From: Phragmites australis | Taxonomy: Eukaryota; Streptophyta; Magnoliopsida; Poales; Poaceae | Reading direction: 5' to 3' | Length of the DNA: 64,000 nt | NCBI RefSeq assembly: GCF_958298935.1 | Contig: NC_084941.1 | Span: 13,242,001-13,306,000 of the forward strand | In this document: positions 24,236 through 36,564 of the stretch, piece after piece | Numbering within the stretch: the first letter of the stretch is position 1 | Layout of the letters: each line of letters opens with the position of its first letter | Program-made: the position numbers and the translations under genes | Notes under the pieces: model-generated | Told to the model about the DNA's origin: nothing | The model's input: the letters and a program-made list of their open reading frames with translations, nothing else | The model's database searches: none

Positions 24236-24699
24236 AGAGCATCTACTATAACTCGGCATATTTTCATTCACTAAGGCATGGTAGGATTAGCAGCGGCACG
24301 CTATTATGTTAGTCTTTAGGCATACTGTACATGCCAACATTTGTTATCGTTATGTCTTTATGTTTAGAGTCCATTCGCACAGCAATGATAAACCCCATGT
24401 CCCATGTAATATTTGTCAGCGTATGTAACCTCTGTGCCGGGTTTTATGCTAATAGTGCTTCAAACCTATAATTGTTCGAAAAATTAGATTTTATATCCTC
24501 CCAACATTATGTCATTAAACAATTACTCATACAATTTTACATCAGATAAATAAACAAATATCGACAAATTTACATTGATCCTAAATTTTCAAATAATAAC
24601 TACTCCATGATGTCGTTTTGACTACTTTTGCACAATTAACATTTTTCACTCAATAAATATACACTATTTTTCAAATTGACATATACCTAAGTTAAATTA
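24236..24699 (+). other. MULE-1 3' untranslated region
   Basis: No gene. The DNA is collinear with the reverse complement of about 26830-27195 in MULE-2, sharing phrases such as AAACCCCATGTCCCATGTAA and TATCCTCCCAA. This shows it belongs to the element and not to host DNA. Confidence 0.65.
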
Positions 24700-24975
24700 A
24701 AAAATTCCAAGCGATTGGGATAACCGTCCCCTGGGAGGGCAGCAAAGGCTAACCACCCTCTCAGAGAGCGGTAAGAGGTGCTACACGGTAAGTGCTCAGG
24801 GGTGGGGCCAACCCGCCCAATGAGAGAGCGGGTAGGGCCTCCAGTGCCACGTCGCTATCCTTATCGTCCTCTGAAAATGTTGCAGTCTTTTTAGATGGTG
24901 GTACATATCTATTTGTGTAAATATTGCCAACTCAAATCTATTTATTTAAATATTAATGATAAAAAAACTCGGTGG
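24700..24975 (+). repeat. Probable 3' terminal repeat region of MULE-1
   Basis: The stretch has GC-rich palindromic words (AGAGAGCGG, AGAGAGCGGGTAGGGCC) followed by GGTACATATCTATTTGTG and AATGATAAAAAAACTCGG. The last part has the same layout as the outermost end of MULE-2 (GGTATCTATTCTT ... TTAATAA ... AAAAACTCC). The subterminal words differ from MULE-2. No opposite copy exists at the left side, so the boundary is tentative. Confidence 0.4.
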
Positions 24976-25828
24976 AGAACTAGGAAACGGAAGGGGAAAG
25001 TTGATGCTGCTTGTGTCTATGCGTGAGAAAACGCAAAGCGTTAGTGCCTCTCATCCAAACCAGAAAAGCATGGTGGACCTGCGACAACCAGGGATTTTTA
25101 TTCCGGATTTGCAAATATTTTGGAGCTCAGCAAGATGAACGAAATTACAAAATTTTGGGAAAATTTCACGCATTTCATTCAAAAATTCAAATCGGCGTTT
25201 GAAACTTTTGGACAAATTTTCTCAAAAATAGGATAAAAGGGTCAGAAACTACATGTAGACAGTAAAACGACGTTGCTGTAACAGTTCGTACTCCTTGCGT
25301 GCGTGGAGTCCAAACCTTTGCCTCGCAAGTTTTTGCAATTTTAACTATGGAGCTCACATGTCAGTGAGTAGGAAACGTGAAAAATTGTTGGTAGAGGCAT
25401 GGTTCTGATAACAGAAAGCATAGGTGCGGACATATCCATTTCAGGATAACAGAAGCACAACTTTTACATGACACAAATATAGATTATGGACACCTAGGTA
25501 CCAGGATGATGACATTGAGAAACCTTAGTTGGGAGCCATTATTTCTAGAAGTCAAATTATCTTGTAATGCAATAAAAGATTCCGAACCATATATGAAAGC
25601 TGATGCCAAGATAAGGTCGTTTAAGACTTAATGGGATCACAATCACCTAAGAGTAGACCATGTTGATACTTTCTTTACTTCAACAAGGTATCATCGAGTT
25701 TGCTTGCGTACTTCTCTTGTCTTTGCCCCAGAGACTCTTTTTCTATGTTGGATGTGTTTTAAGACTGCTCGACTAATGAAGATCATTATGATTAAAAAAA
25801 ATCAATTGTTGATCATTCACTTATAAGG
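24976..25828. other. No supported gene
   Basis: Short open frames only. The right part may be an upstream piece of the hAT relic that follows, but I could not read it. Confidence 0.4.
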
Positions 25829-26200
25829 GATCAGCTTGAGATCTTCATTCTACGTGTGCGAAGAAATAATGATTTCATTTGCGTGGCATGATATTGAATG
25901 TTTGGTTGTGAACATGCATGGTTGAAATTGAAAAGCCTATTACTTTTCTTTTGGTTTATTGGCTATCGCTTCATTGAGTTACCATTGCTTATACCAGCAA
26001 CACAGGTGGAAAGAGCTTTCTTTGCTATGAATACTCAAGACTGATTTGCGTAATAAAATGTCAGATAAGTGACTCAATGACTTGGTATTGCGCTACATCG
26101 AGAAGGAGATGTTTAAAGGTCTTGATTTGGTAAAATTAAGAAGAGGTGTCAAAACTTGAAAGATCAAAAAATGAAATTGTTTAAAACTTCAAGTCGTGCT
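25829..26200 (+). pseudogene. hAT transposase C-terminal relic
   Basis: Reading across frames gives DQLEIFILRVRRNNDF, then FIGYRFIELPLLIPATQVER and AFFAMNTQD. Further on come decayed versions of 'nkMsD.wLnDlvl.YIEKE.f' and GLDLVKI. This is the hAT dimerisation region at the C terminus of TTF-type or zf-MYM-type plant hAT transposases. At least four stops or frame changes are needed, so it is a dead fragment. It lies between the two convergent MULEs. No hAT terminal repeats were found. Confidence 0.65.
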
Positions 26201-26300
26201 TAGTGCTTTATAGTGGAGTAGTTCAATGTCTTTTCACAATATTCACCATTTTTAAATTGATAGGTTGGTCTATAATCTGTAAATGCATGTTAAATTACAT

Positions 26301-26625
26301 GGTGTAAAAAGATGTTTTTACTCGATTTTTTTAATGAAAATTGCAAAATAATAGCCAAATTCATGAAATTGCAAGAATAGATACCTGTTGGTACGTGGAG
26401 TACTGACAAGTGACCTGTCGATACTCCGTATGCCGACAGCCTACCGCGGGCTTATCGGCACACATGTTGTGCCGAAAAGGCATGTCGACACTTCGCATGT
26501 TGATAGGACCCTAGGTAGACACCGATATGGGTCTCACGCTACCTGACAGCTGACAGTCCTGTCGGTACTTGGAATACCGACACGCCCATCGGCACTCCGT
26601 TTGCCGATAGGTAACACCACTTTTT
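26301..26625. repeat. MULE-2 left terminal inverted repeat
   Basis: The outer 120 bases align well with the reverse complement of 47050-47167. The inner part holds palindromic words built on GTCGGYACTCCGYRTGCCGAC (for example around 26420-26460 and 26565-26615). Such words could be transposase binding sites or hairpin formers. Confidence 0.75.
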
Positions 26626-27194
26626 TATTATTAATAATTTGAGAAGAATCATATATTTAATGAGGCACAACCAGAACTCAGTGTACATCTGCGCAACATG
26701 CTATAGAAGAATTCAAACTCTTTCAAAAATATCAACTATAGCTACATGGAGGCTGAGGCAATGAGGCGCGTGGATGTTGAACGGCTAAAAATATTCGTTG
26801 TGCAAATAGTTGTCCAAATGGTATCACAGAGTGGTTCATTTTTTCCTTAAATATGATTCGTTGTAATTTTGTCAACATTTCTTTATTTCATTTATGTTAA
26901 ATTGTGTGAGTAATTTCTTCAGTGAAGTAACATTGGGAGGATACAAAATCAAAATTTTCAAAGAATAGTAGTTGTGAAGCACAATTATCATAGAATCTGA
27001 CACAAATGTTACATGCGATGATAAACATTACATGGGACATGGGGTTTATTGTCGTTGCACGAATAGACCATAACCATAAAGATATGACGATAATAAATAA
27101 TGGCATATACGGTATGCCTAAACACTAATTTAATAGCATGCCGCTACTAAACAACATGCCTTAGGGAATTAAAATTGGTCAGGTTAAAATAGAT

Positions 27195-27859
27195 GCTCTC
27201 TACTGAGTGCACTTAGGATATTTACCCTTTCTCAGGACATCGAGACCCTCCATCTAAGCGCGATAGGCCCTCTCCTATTTCCTTTCCCTATCTGCTTCAC
27301 ATGCTTCAGCCACGGTGCGCTCGTTCGCTACCTTCCTCATGTGCTCCTCCTCCTAATGTTTCAGTCGTAGTGTCTCTTGTTGTTGCTCGTACTCCTGGTG
27401 TTCGTAAGCTTTCCTCCTCCACCACATCTCCATATCGACCCACTGCTTATGGTGCTCATTTTGCTCCATGTCCAACTATTCTATGAAGTCATAGCTAGGT
27501 GGAGGAGACTGAACAAATAAAATAAGAGGAAAAATTAGTAAGATAATGTATGAAACAACAAGAGTGATCTATATCGCTATACTGAATGGTACTCATACCA
27601 TTCCATGGCAAGAAAGGTTATAGACTTGACTTGAGCAACAAAGGACAAGAAGGCACGGTTGTGGTCCGTGTCAAGGTGGGTCAAACTAGTAATTGACACA
27701 CATGAAGAAGCGTCTGCCATAGGAGTAGAAGATGTCCTGAGACTCGCAAAGCCTATAAGGGTCGCTATAGAAGCACATCGGCAGTTTGACTCCTTGTGGG
27801 ATGAAAATCCTCCAATATTTCTTTTGTGGGCTTGGTGGAGCTAAGGAAAACATTGAATT
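27195..27859 (-). pseudogene. GRF-zinc-finger-like ORF of MULE-2
   Basis: On the minus strand the frame begins near 27845, next to the solo LTR, with YWRIFIPQGVKLPMCFYSDP, then SYGRRFFMCVNY. It resumes at about 27510 with SPPPSYDFIE, followed by WWRRKAYEHQEYEQQQET, EEEHMRKVANERTVAEA and RKGKYPKCTQ, with a stop near 27205. It is collinear with the MULE-1 copy. The finger retains different cysteines in the two copies (PMCFYSDP here, PMWLCGDP there), so the ancestor probably had PMCxCGDP. Its upstream part is separated by the solo LTR at 27860-30919. Function unknown. Confidence 0.6.
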
Positions 27860-30800
27860 TGTGAGGAACCGTCCAAATAATATTTTAGTTAATCACCAAG
27901 TCGATCATTTACATAATCACGACTTCAACGATTAACTAGAATATCATCCCAGTAGTCCCAACACGTCTTTTGTGCCCAAGATCGGAACACATGCCTTTCA
28001 AACATAAGCAATTACAACCAAGCTTAATAAAGAGCGAATAATTAAATTATATTACAAGTTCTTAAGTATTAACAAGTTAACAATTGATAGCAAAAGAGAT
28101 CTAGGAGGAAACTAAAACTGATTAATTGGAAACAAAAGCTATAGACCACAAAGGTGGGTGAAGCCACATGCCCTTAGGCTTCACACACAAAAGCGCGACC
28201 ACCGAGCAGTTGCCTACTCATGCCCGCCACCCTCGGCAGGTGTGAAGTAGCCAAACACTACCTCTTCCTCACCTGCAAAATCTGTAGAGTAGCTAAGTAT
28301 GAAGGTACTCACAAAACTTAATTCATATAGGGTACATATAAATAACCTGACTCCAAGGATCATGCATTGAACCATTAGCAAGAAAATACCACAAGATTAA
28401 GTACATTAATATGCCTAAGTAACCTAGACACATATGTGTGAGCACCTATGCTTAACCAACATACAATGTAACCAACAACTTGCACATAAATATGAATGAA
28501 AACATAGCAATACATCAGTGGCCAACATCAATATTCCCCAATAGACCATCCATATCATCATCCCACACTCATAGAGCGTGGTAATTCGAATTGTTTTTAC
28601 ACCTTGCAGGGGGTACTTCTTTACCTACACGACTTAAGGACCATATGGCTCACGTGCCCACACAGGCCCACGCAAGGGGTACTCGAGTCAACCTTTCACA
28701 ATAAGCCCCAACTGTTTGCTCATGCACTGATAGCTGCGAAGGTCATTCAGAACTATTCCCGGAGCAAACTGGATACCCCTACACGCTCACCCGCTCACAC
28801 CATCGACTTGCACACCAAAAGGCCATAGCTACAAAGGTATTCAACTTGTCGTTCCCATAATGCGACATGTAGTAAGTACAGAAAGTGCTAAAGCTAACGG
28901 CACCGATGGACGATGCTTAAACGATACAAAGTGGTCTATGATACCCGGGCTCCTCTCCCGAACTACCCCGAGGAACTCCTCTGGGGCAGAAGACACCCAT
29001 AACACCACCCACATCTCATCTCATCCTCACAACTCACCCAACCAACATCATCAATATTATCATACTGAACCGTAATTAAACCTATAGCTTGCGAACGATG
29101 GAACACTCCACCACTTGATTTGTACCGGTGACCTATGTATCGCTAAGCATTTCGAATGACCTTGTAAATTAGACATCAACAATATCGCCAAGGCTACAAG
29201 GATGTGTATTCAACAACTCAAGGTAGAGGTTATGCAATCAACATAGTTTCTACCCACATAAACCCGATATTGACTTGTTACACATGCAAACATACATAGA
29301 GCATATCTTATCAATTTTAGACTCCACACTTCAATCCATAGGGTGCAATATGCTTACATGCTTGCCATGCTGCTCTGGTGGTTTCCTGATACTCCCCGCA
29401 CAACACTCATAGAACTCTGGGAGGTTGGCGTCTCCTTCATCCATGATCACGCCATGCTCTAGTTCTTCATTTACTAAAGAAGAACGCATGCAATTATAAG
29501 CATGAATGAAGTGCAACAGTGCATGCTACAATATGCATATGATGAAAAGACATAAAATATTATTTAATGCATGAAAACATTTTTCTAGCTACATCAAGTC
29601 ATAATAAGACTAGCAAAATTGGTTTCACAATTTTTGGACTTGTAAAGAATTAGCGGTGAATTAATAAAGCATCAAACTAATTAATTTATCTCAGAAATTT
29701 AATTAATTATTTCATGGCTGGGGATATTTTTATTAGGTACATTTGGGTATTATGAAACCAAAAAATTTGTTTCATAAGTTTTAGAGCTCTGGAAAATTTA
29801 TTCTGAATTTTACAGGTTTCAGCAAATAGTGGACTACACTGAAACAGTATTGTTTGAGTTGACCACGGTCGGACTGCCAATATGAGCGGTCAGACTGTGG
29901 TGGTTAAACCATGGGAAAATATGGTCAGACTACCAGCATGTAGAGAGATTTGGGGTCTGGCGGTCAGATCGGCCTAGGGGCGGTTCGACACCTGGAACGG
30001 TGGTCAGGCCGCTAGAAAACACGATCAGACCGCTGTGCTCGATCGGGGGAACTTGGTGAGCTCACCGGCGATGATTCTGGTGGCTTTTGGGTGGGGATTT
30101 TAGACCTAAAGCATCATCTTGACCTCTCTACCGCATAGGATAATATGCACACGCCAAAAACGATTGAAACTCGGCTATTGCCTCTAATGGTTGTGGAGGC
30201 CGTTGTTGAGCTTAGTGAGCTCAAATCCAGTCAATCTAGCCACGGGGAAGGAATGAGAGGGCATTTAGGGTGCTCACCACGTCCTAGCAAGCCCGTGGTC
30301 CAGTCGTGGAGATTGGGGAATGGCTAGAGCTCAAAATCACTGTCGGAGAGGTGGTGGACAATTTGAGGAGGAAGAAGACGTTGCCAAGGAGCTCGAGCTT
30401 GACGGGAAAAACCACCTCCGGTGGGGGAGCTCGTCGGAGTCCTCCTAGGCCTCCCCTCCTTGCTCCTCCTCTCCACCAACTCTCTTGGCTGGTTGGGGGA
30501 AAATGAGGGAGAGGGTGTGAGAGAGTGTGCACGTGGGGGGGGGGGGAGCAAAAGAAAGTGATCGATCTACTTAACCCGAGCCTCTGTGTGCTAGCGGTCA
30601 GACTGTGACTAGCTCCTGTTGGACCATGGGAAATCCATTGGCAACCCATGTGACAGCGTACCTAGCAGTCAGACCGCCGGGGACCCCGATCAGATCGCGA
30701 GGGGGTTCTTTTGCTAAAATTTTTCTAACTCTCCCCTCATCAACCTCCTTCTATTCTTTTCCTTCTCCAAGGTATTTAGGGATTCTCCAAAGCGCTCTAA

Positions 30801-30919
30801 ACCATCTCTAAGGTATTTAAAACATGTTTAACTAGTCTTTGATAGGCAAACATGTGTAAACACATGTGATAACAATTACGCATGCTTAATTACGAAATTA
30901 GCATTTTTGGGACGTGACA
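27860..30919 (+). mobile_element. Solo LTR, 3060 bp, inserted in MULE-2
   Basis: The LTR begins TGTGAGGAACCGTCC and ends GGGACGTGACA. The flanks are GAATT and GCATT, a target duplication with one change. Comparison with MULE-1 shows MULE sequence continuing on both sides (TTTCCTCAG.TCTCT.AAATGC on one side, AATGTTTTCCTTAGCTCC on the other), so the insertion point is certain. No internal coding is present, so the internal region was probably lost by LTR-LTR recombination. It contains many copies of CGGTCAGAC-type words (29865-30035 and 30590-30700) and a G-run at about 30534-30547. ORFs inside it are not credible genes. Confidence 0.85.
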
Positions 30920-32699
30920 GCATTTCAGAGACCTGAGGAAATAGTGGTCTATCCATGATTGAGAGTGAGGTTATTTATGGTGGCTAGGGACTGGTGCATT
31001 GACTGAGTGCATGTGCATGGCTGGGGGCTAGAGCATGGGAGTATTGTGCACAAGGACAAATGAGCAGGGATTCCCTATGAAAGCTGGAAAAGTCGTGGCA
31101 ATAATGTTTGGCAAAGATTTCCTATGAAAGCTGTTGCTTGGTGTGATCATTTCATTCTACAAAAGTTCAGCAAGGGGTTATTGTTGCCTTTGCATGGAAG
31201 ACAAGGGAATCCTATGAATGCATTGGGCCTAGAAAAAACATATTGGTAGAATGATAAATCCCAGCCATTTCATTAATAAAAGTAAAGTACATCACATATA
31301 AAGGTCATCATAAGCATTCATTGTATGTCTGTGGCTACAACACATAAGGCAATATGCATTGACTCGTACCCTATTCGTATACAATCTATGACAAGTTACA
31401 ATGGCATGTAGTACTCCATCACTAAATGAAGCATGCTTATGGAAAGACATATTACTAGATGCAAGACAACATATACTGGGTTGGTGAAAAACATGGAAGC
31501 TTCTCATCCAAATATTCCCGGCGGATCTCTTGGAAGCTGTATCTATGGGGGTAGAGTTTGCTGCACACGTACCATTGTGCCAGTCCACGTGCCACAGTCC
31601 CAGCACAACCAGTAGGCCATGCACGTATTATGGAGGAATCTGCATGTTACCATATGTAGTGAGGTACTTATCCCACTACTCTTCATTGAGCTCATGTAGC
31701 CTCATCTTCGGCCGTTCAACATCCGTGCGTCTCATTGTCTCAGTATCATTGTAGTCATAGATGATGTTCATGTACTCTTCTTCGTTCCCGTACCATTCAT
31801 ACTTGCACCTGGACTTGTCATACTATTGGAGGAAAGCAGGTGAATTAGATGAAATTCGTAGCATGGTACGACATCATGCACACTTACCCCACATCGGTAC
31901 AAGCGACCGTGGCAAGCAGGAACAATTTCAAGCATGCTATTTTACCGTAGTCACACCGTGCCATGTGTGCCTTGTGTGATTCTATCTACAGCTCGATCTC
32001 CCTTTTCTTCTGCTCTAGTAGCCATGGACGGGTTACCCTTATATATATATATATATATATAAGGGGGAATACTGTTCATTGTGTTCGAGGGAGAGTTATT
32101 ACGGTAGTCAGAGTGGGTCTTAGGAAATCCTTTCACGCGTCTGTCAAAAGCGTCCACCGACACAGAAAGAAAGAGACATGGTACTATAGAAGAAGGGATA
32201 AGGTCACGAGTGAGTATCCAAGCTATAGGGGTAGGCCGGCTGTAGCTACAAGTGCTATGAATGTGATGCATCACACGCTCGAGCATCTTCTGACAATATG
32301 AAGTGGTTCCTTTTACATCATGTAGGAATAGTCTCAACTAATGATCAATAATAAAAGGGCAACATGGATGGGCTACCCTTATATAAACAAGGTGGTCATC
32401 GTCTGTTTTAGAGATCAATGATACAAGGGGGAATATTGCTACATCGTGTGATATTTAGCAACAAGGATAAGGTCACGAGCCCGTGTATCGTTGCCAATTT
32501 TGTGAAGTAAAAAAGGTTTGTAGAATAATAGCCGGTGATAATTCATTCAAGTACGGTTACATAACATAGTTTCACTGCCATATGGCACACACATAGGAAA
32601 TTTACAATTTTTGTGGCATTAGGTATCATGGTCGATACAAAATGTAAGCATAACATGTAGACACGCCTTAGGGGAAGTAAATAGCCGGCCTATAGTGGA
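30920..32699 (-). other. MULE-2 DNA between PMD and GRF-like ORFs
   Basis: No intact gene. The stretch 30920-31060 (minus) is collinear with MULE-1 at about 23525-23625 (CCCCCAGCCA.GC.CATGCACTCAGT..ATGCACCAG, CCATAAATAACC). A TA microsatellite is at 32040-32062. The words GGGTTACCCTTATATA...AAGGGGGAATA near 32030 recur near 32375 as GGCTACCCTTATATAA...AAGGGGGAATA, so a local duplication of about 350 bp spacing is present. Scattered minus-strand frames may be the decayed PMD tail. Confidence 0.5.
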
Positions 32700-34170
32700 G
32701 TCGCACCAGAGTCACTCCTCGTCACTTGATGCTTCTTTCTTACGTGCTTGTGTGCGGGCTTCTTTCTCACGCCTCCAATTCAGCTTGTCCTCCTCTCACT
32801 TCTTCCTTTGACTCACCCATTCCTGGTCCTTGGAGGATATGAAGTCATCAATCCAATGGTGAAATACACACACCCCGGTTGGTGGCTAGACGCGATTTGT
32901 TGCCTACGAACAAAAAGTGTTAGTACATGAAGTGAATGGAAAATTATGTTTTCTCAAAGTGATTACCTAACAAGATTCACTCTCTTTGAAAAGTGCATCT
33001 ATATTCAAACAACAGAAGTACCTCCTCCCGAAGGTATCCAAGTCATGGGAACACCAAACACTACATATCTGTCCACAATGGCATTCGGGCCTCGGCATAC
33101 ATTTTGGGAGTAAGCGGTTGTCAAATGCATCACCCACCTCGGCTGCGTGAAAAAATAAAGTGTAAACCATGTAAGTGCAATAAAATAATGGTACTTAAAC
33201 AAATGTGTGAACTTGTATTACTTACGTCGCGCTTGCACCAGAGAGAACCCATCACAGTGTTGTCCATTGTGTCGTGCAGCATGAACACGTCAAGGAAGTA
33301 GAAAGAACTGTCATACTCGTCGTACAACCTCAACTACGAGTGGCCTATGTCGAAGCACTCGTACGACCACAAATTAAGGAGAAACGGACACCTATGATTG
33401 ACATGGAGACATTGGTCATGCAGCAAGCCTCACACAAGGCCCAGTCCATATGCGCTAGGACCATGGAGCCCCAACTGTACGGAGGAACCTGCTCCAAGGG
33501 CTGTCCGCAATATGCTGCGTGAAAAAGACGAACCGCTCGTCGATGGTGTCCTGTGAATGCTGGTGAAGAGGACCCACTTGAACAGCCACATCAGGTATGC
33601 CTCTAGGTGTTGTCGCACTCTTCAGTCCTCTGATTCAGGTGTGAGGCAGTGCGCTTGGAACTGCTTGACCCAGGCCTTTGACTCAGGATGACTCCGTTAA
33701 ACCTTGCAAGGAGCTCGTCCCTCCAACTAGCGTGCATATCAGGCCCATACACTACATTCCCCTTTACGGGCAAACCTAGTAGCATGGAGACGTCTTGCAG
33801 TGTGACAGTCATCCCACTTACGGGCAGGTGAAAAGTGTGTGTCTCTGGCCTCCAGCGATTAACACATGCAGTCAGCAGTGCCCGGTCAAGGGGAATCCAA
33901 GGGGCCCGGTCCCTAGTCGGATCAAGGAGACGCGCCACTGGAAGGAGACCCAATGCCCTAAACCTATGAAAAATAAAGAATGAGAGTAAAATATCAAGTG
34001 ATTTAGAACAACAAACATATAATTAATGAACTTATTACCTCGGGATCCAGTGCTGGTCAAGCCTCCAGAAGTGGTCCGAAGTACGTAAATGTAAGGTGCG
34101 GTACAACTCGGTGTCGTCCAAGTGTGTTTGATGCATCGCATTGATCACCAGATCGATGAGCTCCATACCT
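32700..34170 (-). pseudogene. Plant mobile domain (PMD) gene of MULE-2
   Basis: On the minus strand a first exon reads MELIDLVINAMHQTHLDD...HFWRLDQHWIPR (34167 to about 34038). An intron follows, then GLLPVARLLDP, VNRWRPETHTFHLPVSGM and MLLGLPVKGN (about 33950-33760). After a frame change come HLEAYLMWLFKWVLFTS (33615-33565) and PYSWGS. The next exon reads YDEYDSSFYFLDVFML...TMGSLWCKRD (33320-33226), and a basic tail is visible near 32720-32900. This matches the PMD gene of MULE-1 in order and exon structure. Host relatives MAIN and MAIL1 act in silencing and development; the role in MULEs is unknown. Frameshifts near 33660 and 33500 disable it. Confidence 0.8.
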
Positions 34171-34439
34171 AGAAGCAAAAAAGATTCTACTTCATAACAT
34201 AATGAATATGATAAGCACATAATACTGCAACATAGGATATGCAAAATAAAAATTGAACTCAAGAGAAATAAAATAAAAAGAATAATGCATAAATGAAACA
34301 CAAGATGAGTACAAACGTAGCAGGTTGTTCGAAAGCATCATATAGTATAACAAATTATGTACAACAAATTATGAATACTTACAAAAGTTTGTAATATTAC
34401 AACAAGCGGTCAGGTAGTTCAAATATAACATAACCGAAA

Positions 34440-34690
34440 TGGTCCAAATATTAGAATGGGGTCCAAATATTACACCAAATACCAAGGTTGCTAGGTACTC
34501 CGAATAATACATAATACAACATGGTCCAAATGTAACATCACATACTCAGGTTGCCCATTAACTCCAAATAATACATAATACAACATGCTTCAAATATTAC
34601 AACACATAATCATGTTGTTCGGATATTACATAATACAACAATGTGCCAATATTATAAGAGTTCAACATATAGTCTGATGAATATTACAAA
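34440..34690. repeat. ~63-bp tandem repeat between MURA and PMD genes of MULE-2
   Basis: GGTTGC at 34486 and 34549 starts units that share AATAATACATAATACAACATG and 'tccaaat.ttaca.cacata'. A third diverged unit starts near 34614. The units are AT-rich and non-coding. Confidence 0.7.
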
Positions 34691-34699
34691 CATAGGGCA

Positions 34700-35580
34700 C
34701 CATCTAATTAGTAATACAACATGGAAACAGTGAAACCATGCTTCAAATACGAGCCTCGTTTGAAGGGTTTTTCTTCTTCTTCGGCTTGTGTACCGGGACA
34801 CGCCAAACCTGCTTGCCTCATGCCAGAGTCTCCACCGGATACAAATCGCACTGCCCCTTTGAATGTGGACCTATGCATACCAGGCACTCCTTACGGTCTC
34901 ATGCTTCCTCAGCATCATCTATATCGTTCCTGATACGCCGAGTCCTGCGTCGCCCCTTTGTGTCGATCTTGCTGTTTGGATCTAGAATCCAATACGGACC
35001 ATTTTCAGGCAGCTTCGTGAAGTCTTTTACTGCTCGCCACCCAAGCAACTTGAAAGTCCAAGTACTTTCTACGACCTCCTTATGGTAGTACGGTGACACG
35101 AAATACTCCGACTTTATGTTGCCCTTCGCGCAACAAGCTAGCACATGAGAGCAATGCAAATGCATCGGTGATGGCTTGTTGCAAGTGCACTCGCACTTGT
35201 TGTCTACTGGCCACAACCTGCATTCCATTGTAATTTCCTACCTTCTAATACCCAATCCGCCCTTGTCACACAACATCACCTCGAAGATGTGCTAGCAATT
35301 ACTAACAACATGAACTCTGTGGGACTAGCCCTTTCTGCTCTTCTCTTCCATGTAAGATGTTATCCTCTCTATGTATACCCTTTGCTGGTGGCCCATATGT
35401 AGCACGGCCTTACTGTAACACTCTTGGAGATACCACTGTGTTCCATGAGTGACTCCCTCCACAATTGCCACTAATGGCAGTGACCTATTCCCTATCATTA
35501 CCCAATTGTAAACCTTAGCTAGGTTAGTTATCATAATTTCATAACATGAACCATCAGTGTTCAAAATGAGTGACTATTTC
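34700..35580 (-). pseudogene. MURA transposase of MULE-2, C-terminal part
   Basis: Directly after the Gypsy-2 target site the minus strand reads SLILNTDGSCYEIMITNLAK and VYNWVMIGNRSLP, the region that follows the DDE domain. Next come VEGVTHGTQWYLQECYSK and a SWIM zinc finger with CECTCNKP and LHCSHVLACC (about 35200-35125), then WTFKLLGW, NGPYWILDPNSK and RRRTRRIRNDIDD (about 34920). The frame rejoins the N-terminal part across the gypsy insertion: KPLKK on one side, then TAG and SLILNTDG on the other, where relatives have Trp. So the gypsy element split a once continuous exon. A frame break near 35230-35320 separates the SWIM part. Confidence 0.85.
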
Positions 35581-36549
35581 TGATGAGCCCATGGCTCCTT
35601 TGAATACGATCAATACCGTCAATAATCCTCAAATCATACAAGATCCAATTATAAGATCACGTACATGACAATTAGACTACCAGGTAAACTCGTTTCTCGC
35701 TGTTCATGCTTCCTTGGATGAATTCCTACTAAACTCTTGTGATGTTTTATTGCTTAGGTATGTGGGACAAGCACCACAACTTTACCCGAACATCATCCCT
35801 CAAAGGCCAAGTCTACTCGGACTCGAGGCTAAGCTCTAGTCATGGTCATGGTCAAAGTCGTGGTCGTGGTCGAGTCGCAGGACAACACGTTAGTAAAACG
35901 GGCATAACTCTCTCATACGAAGTCTGTTTTAGGAAATCTTGGACATTATGGAAATCTTAGGATGAGCCCTTCCCAATATATGAGATTAACCAAATATTCC
36001 TTACAGTTTAGTCAGAGTCAAAAAAAATAAGGTATTGTACCACCATTTTAGACCTAGTTGGGTCTTGTAATCGTGTCAGGGTCGGCATCCAGGTTGTGCA
36101 TGACTTTTTCCATGGTTGCACAACCCTAGGTAAACCTCCTCATGTCCCCCTATATATACACAGTAGTCGCCATAGTTTAGGCTCGGGTTTTGCTTAGATT
36201 ATTCTATTTTATAAATTTTTGACGCTTGTTCGGTTTGTGGAACCCCAACTCGAGCACTTCATCGGTAATTAGCAATATTTAGATTCCATCTATTGTTCTC
36301 ACTTCATTGGTAATTATCAATATTCAGATTGCATCTACTTGTTCTTGCTTGTGTTCTCGATTCGCTTGCAGGAAAAGCCTTCTTGGCGAGGTCAACCGCG
36401 TATTAGCACGGTTGATAACCACGGAGTAGTAGTGTAGTGGTTGCGAAGGTTCTCGATCTATCTTGGTCGGAGCCTTTGGATCATAAACGTCGAAACTCCA
36501 CTAATTAACTTATCATATTACCTTCGGAAGATCGGACAAACGCACATCA
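35581..36549 (+). repeat. Gypsy-2 5' LTR (969 bp)
   Basis: TGATGAGCCC to CGCACATCA. TATA box TATATATACA at 36151. It contains a ~45-bp tandem duplication (about 36256-36345, CACTTCATYGGTAATTA.CAATATT) that the 3' LTR lacks, which explains most of the length difference. Confidence 0.9.
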
Positions 36550-36551
36550 AG

Positions 36552-36564
36552 TGGTATCAAAGCC
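36552..36564 (+). promoter_or_regulatory. Gypsy-2 primer-binding site
   Basis: TGGTATCAAAGCC, close to the initiator tRNA-Met type site TGGTATCAGAGC, two bases after the 5' LTR. Confidence 0.85.

Larger units (their letters stand above)
11422..24975 (+). mobile_element. MULE-1: Mutator-like element with MURA, PMD and GRF-like genes
   Basis: In order on the plus strand it contains a MURA-type transposase (11438-13590), a plant mobile domain gene (13770-15274 continued at 22355-23090) and a GRF-finger-like ORF (about 23640-24235). Between 15275 and 22354 it is interrupted by a gypsy retrotransposon; without it about 6.5 kb of MULE remains. The 3' side ends in a region (24700-24975) built like the ends of MULE-2. 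The 5' terminal repeat is missing, its place taken by the LTR ending at 11421. All three genes carry stops and frameshifts, so the copy is inactive. Confidence 0.7.

Noticed and set aside
29865..30035. CGGTCAGAC repeats as possible regulatory array
   Set aside because: Irregular and part of the LTR sequence; no independent evidence for a site.
30145..30811. ORFs of 60-121 codons
   Set aside because: Inside the 3-kb solo LTR, overlapping on both strands, no family resemblance.
31951..32337. ORFs of 112 and 128 codons on opposite strands
   Set aside because: They cross a TA microsatellite and overlap each other; no family match.
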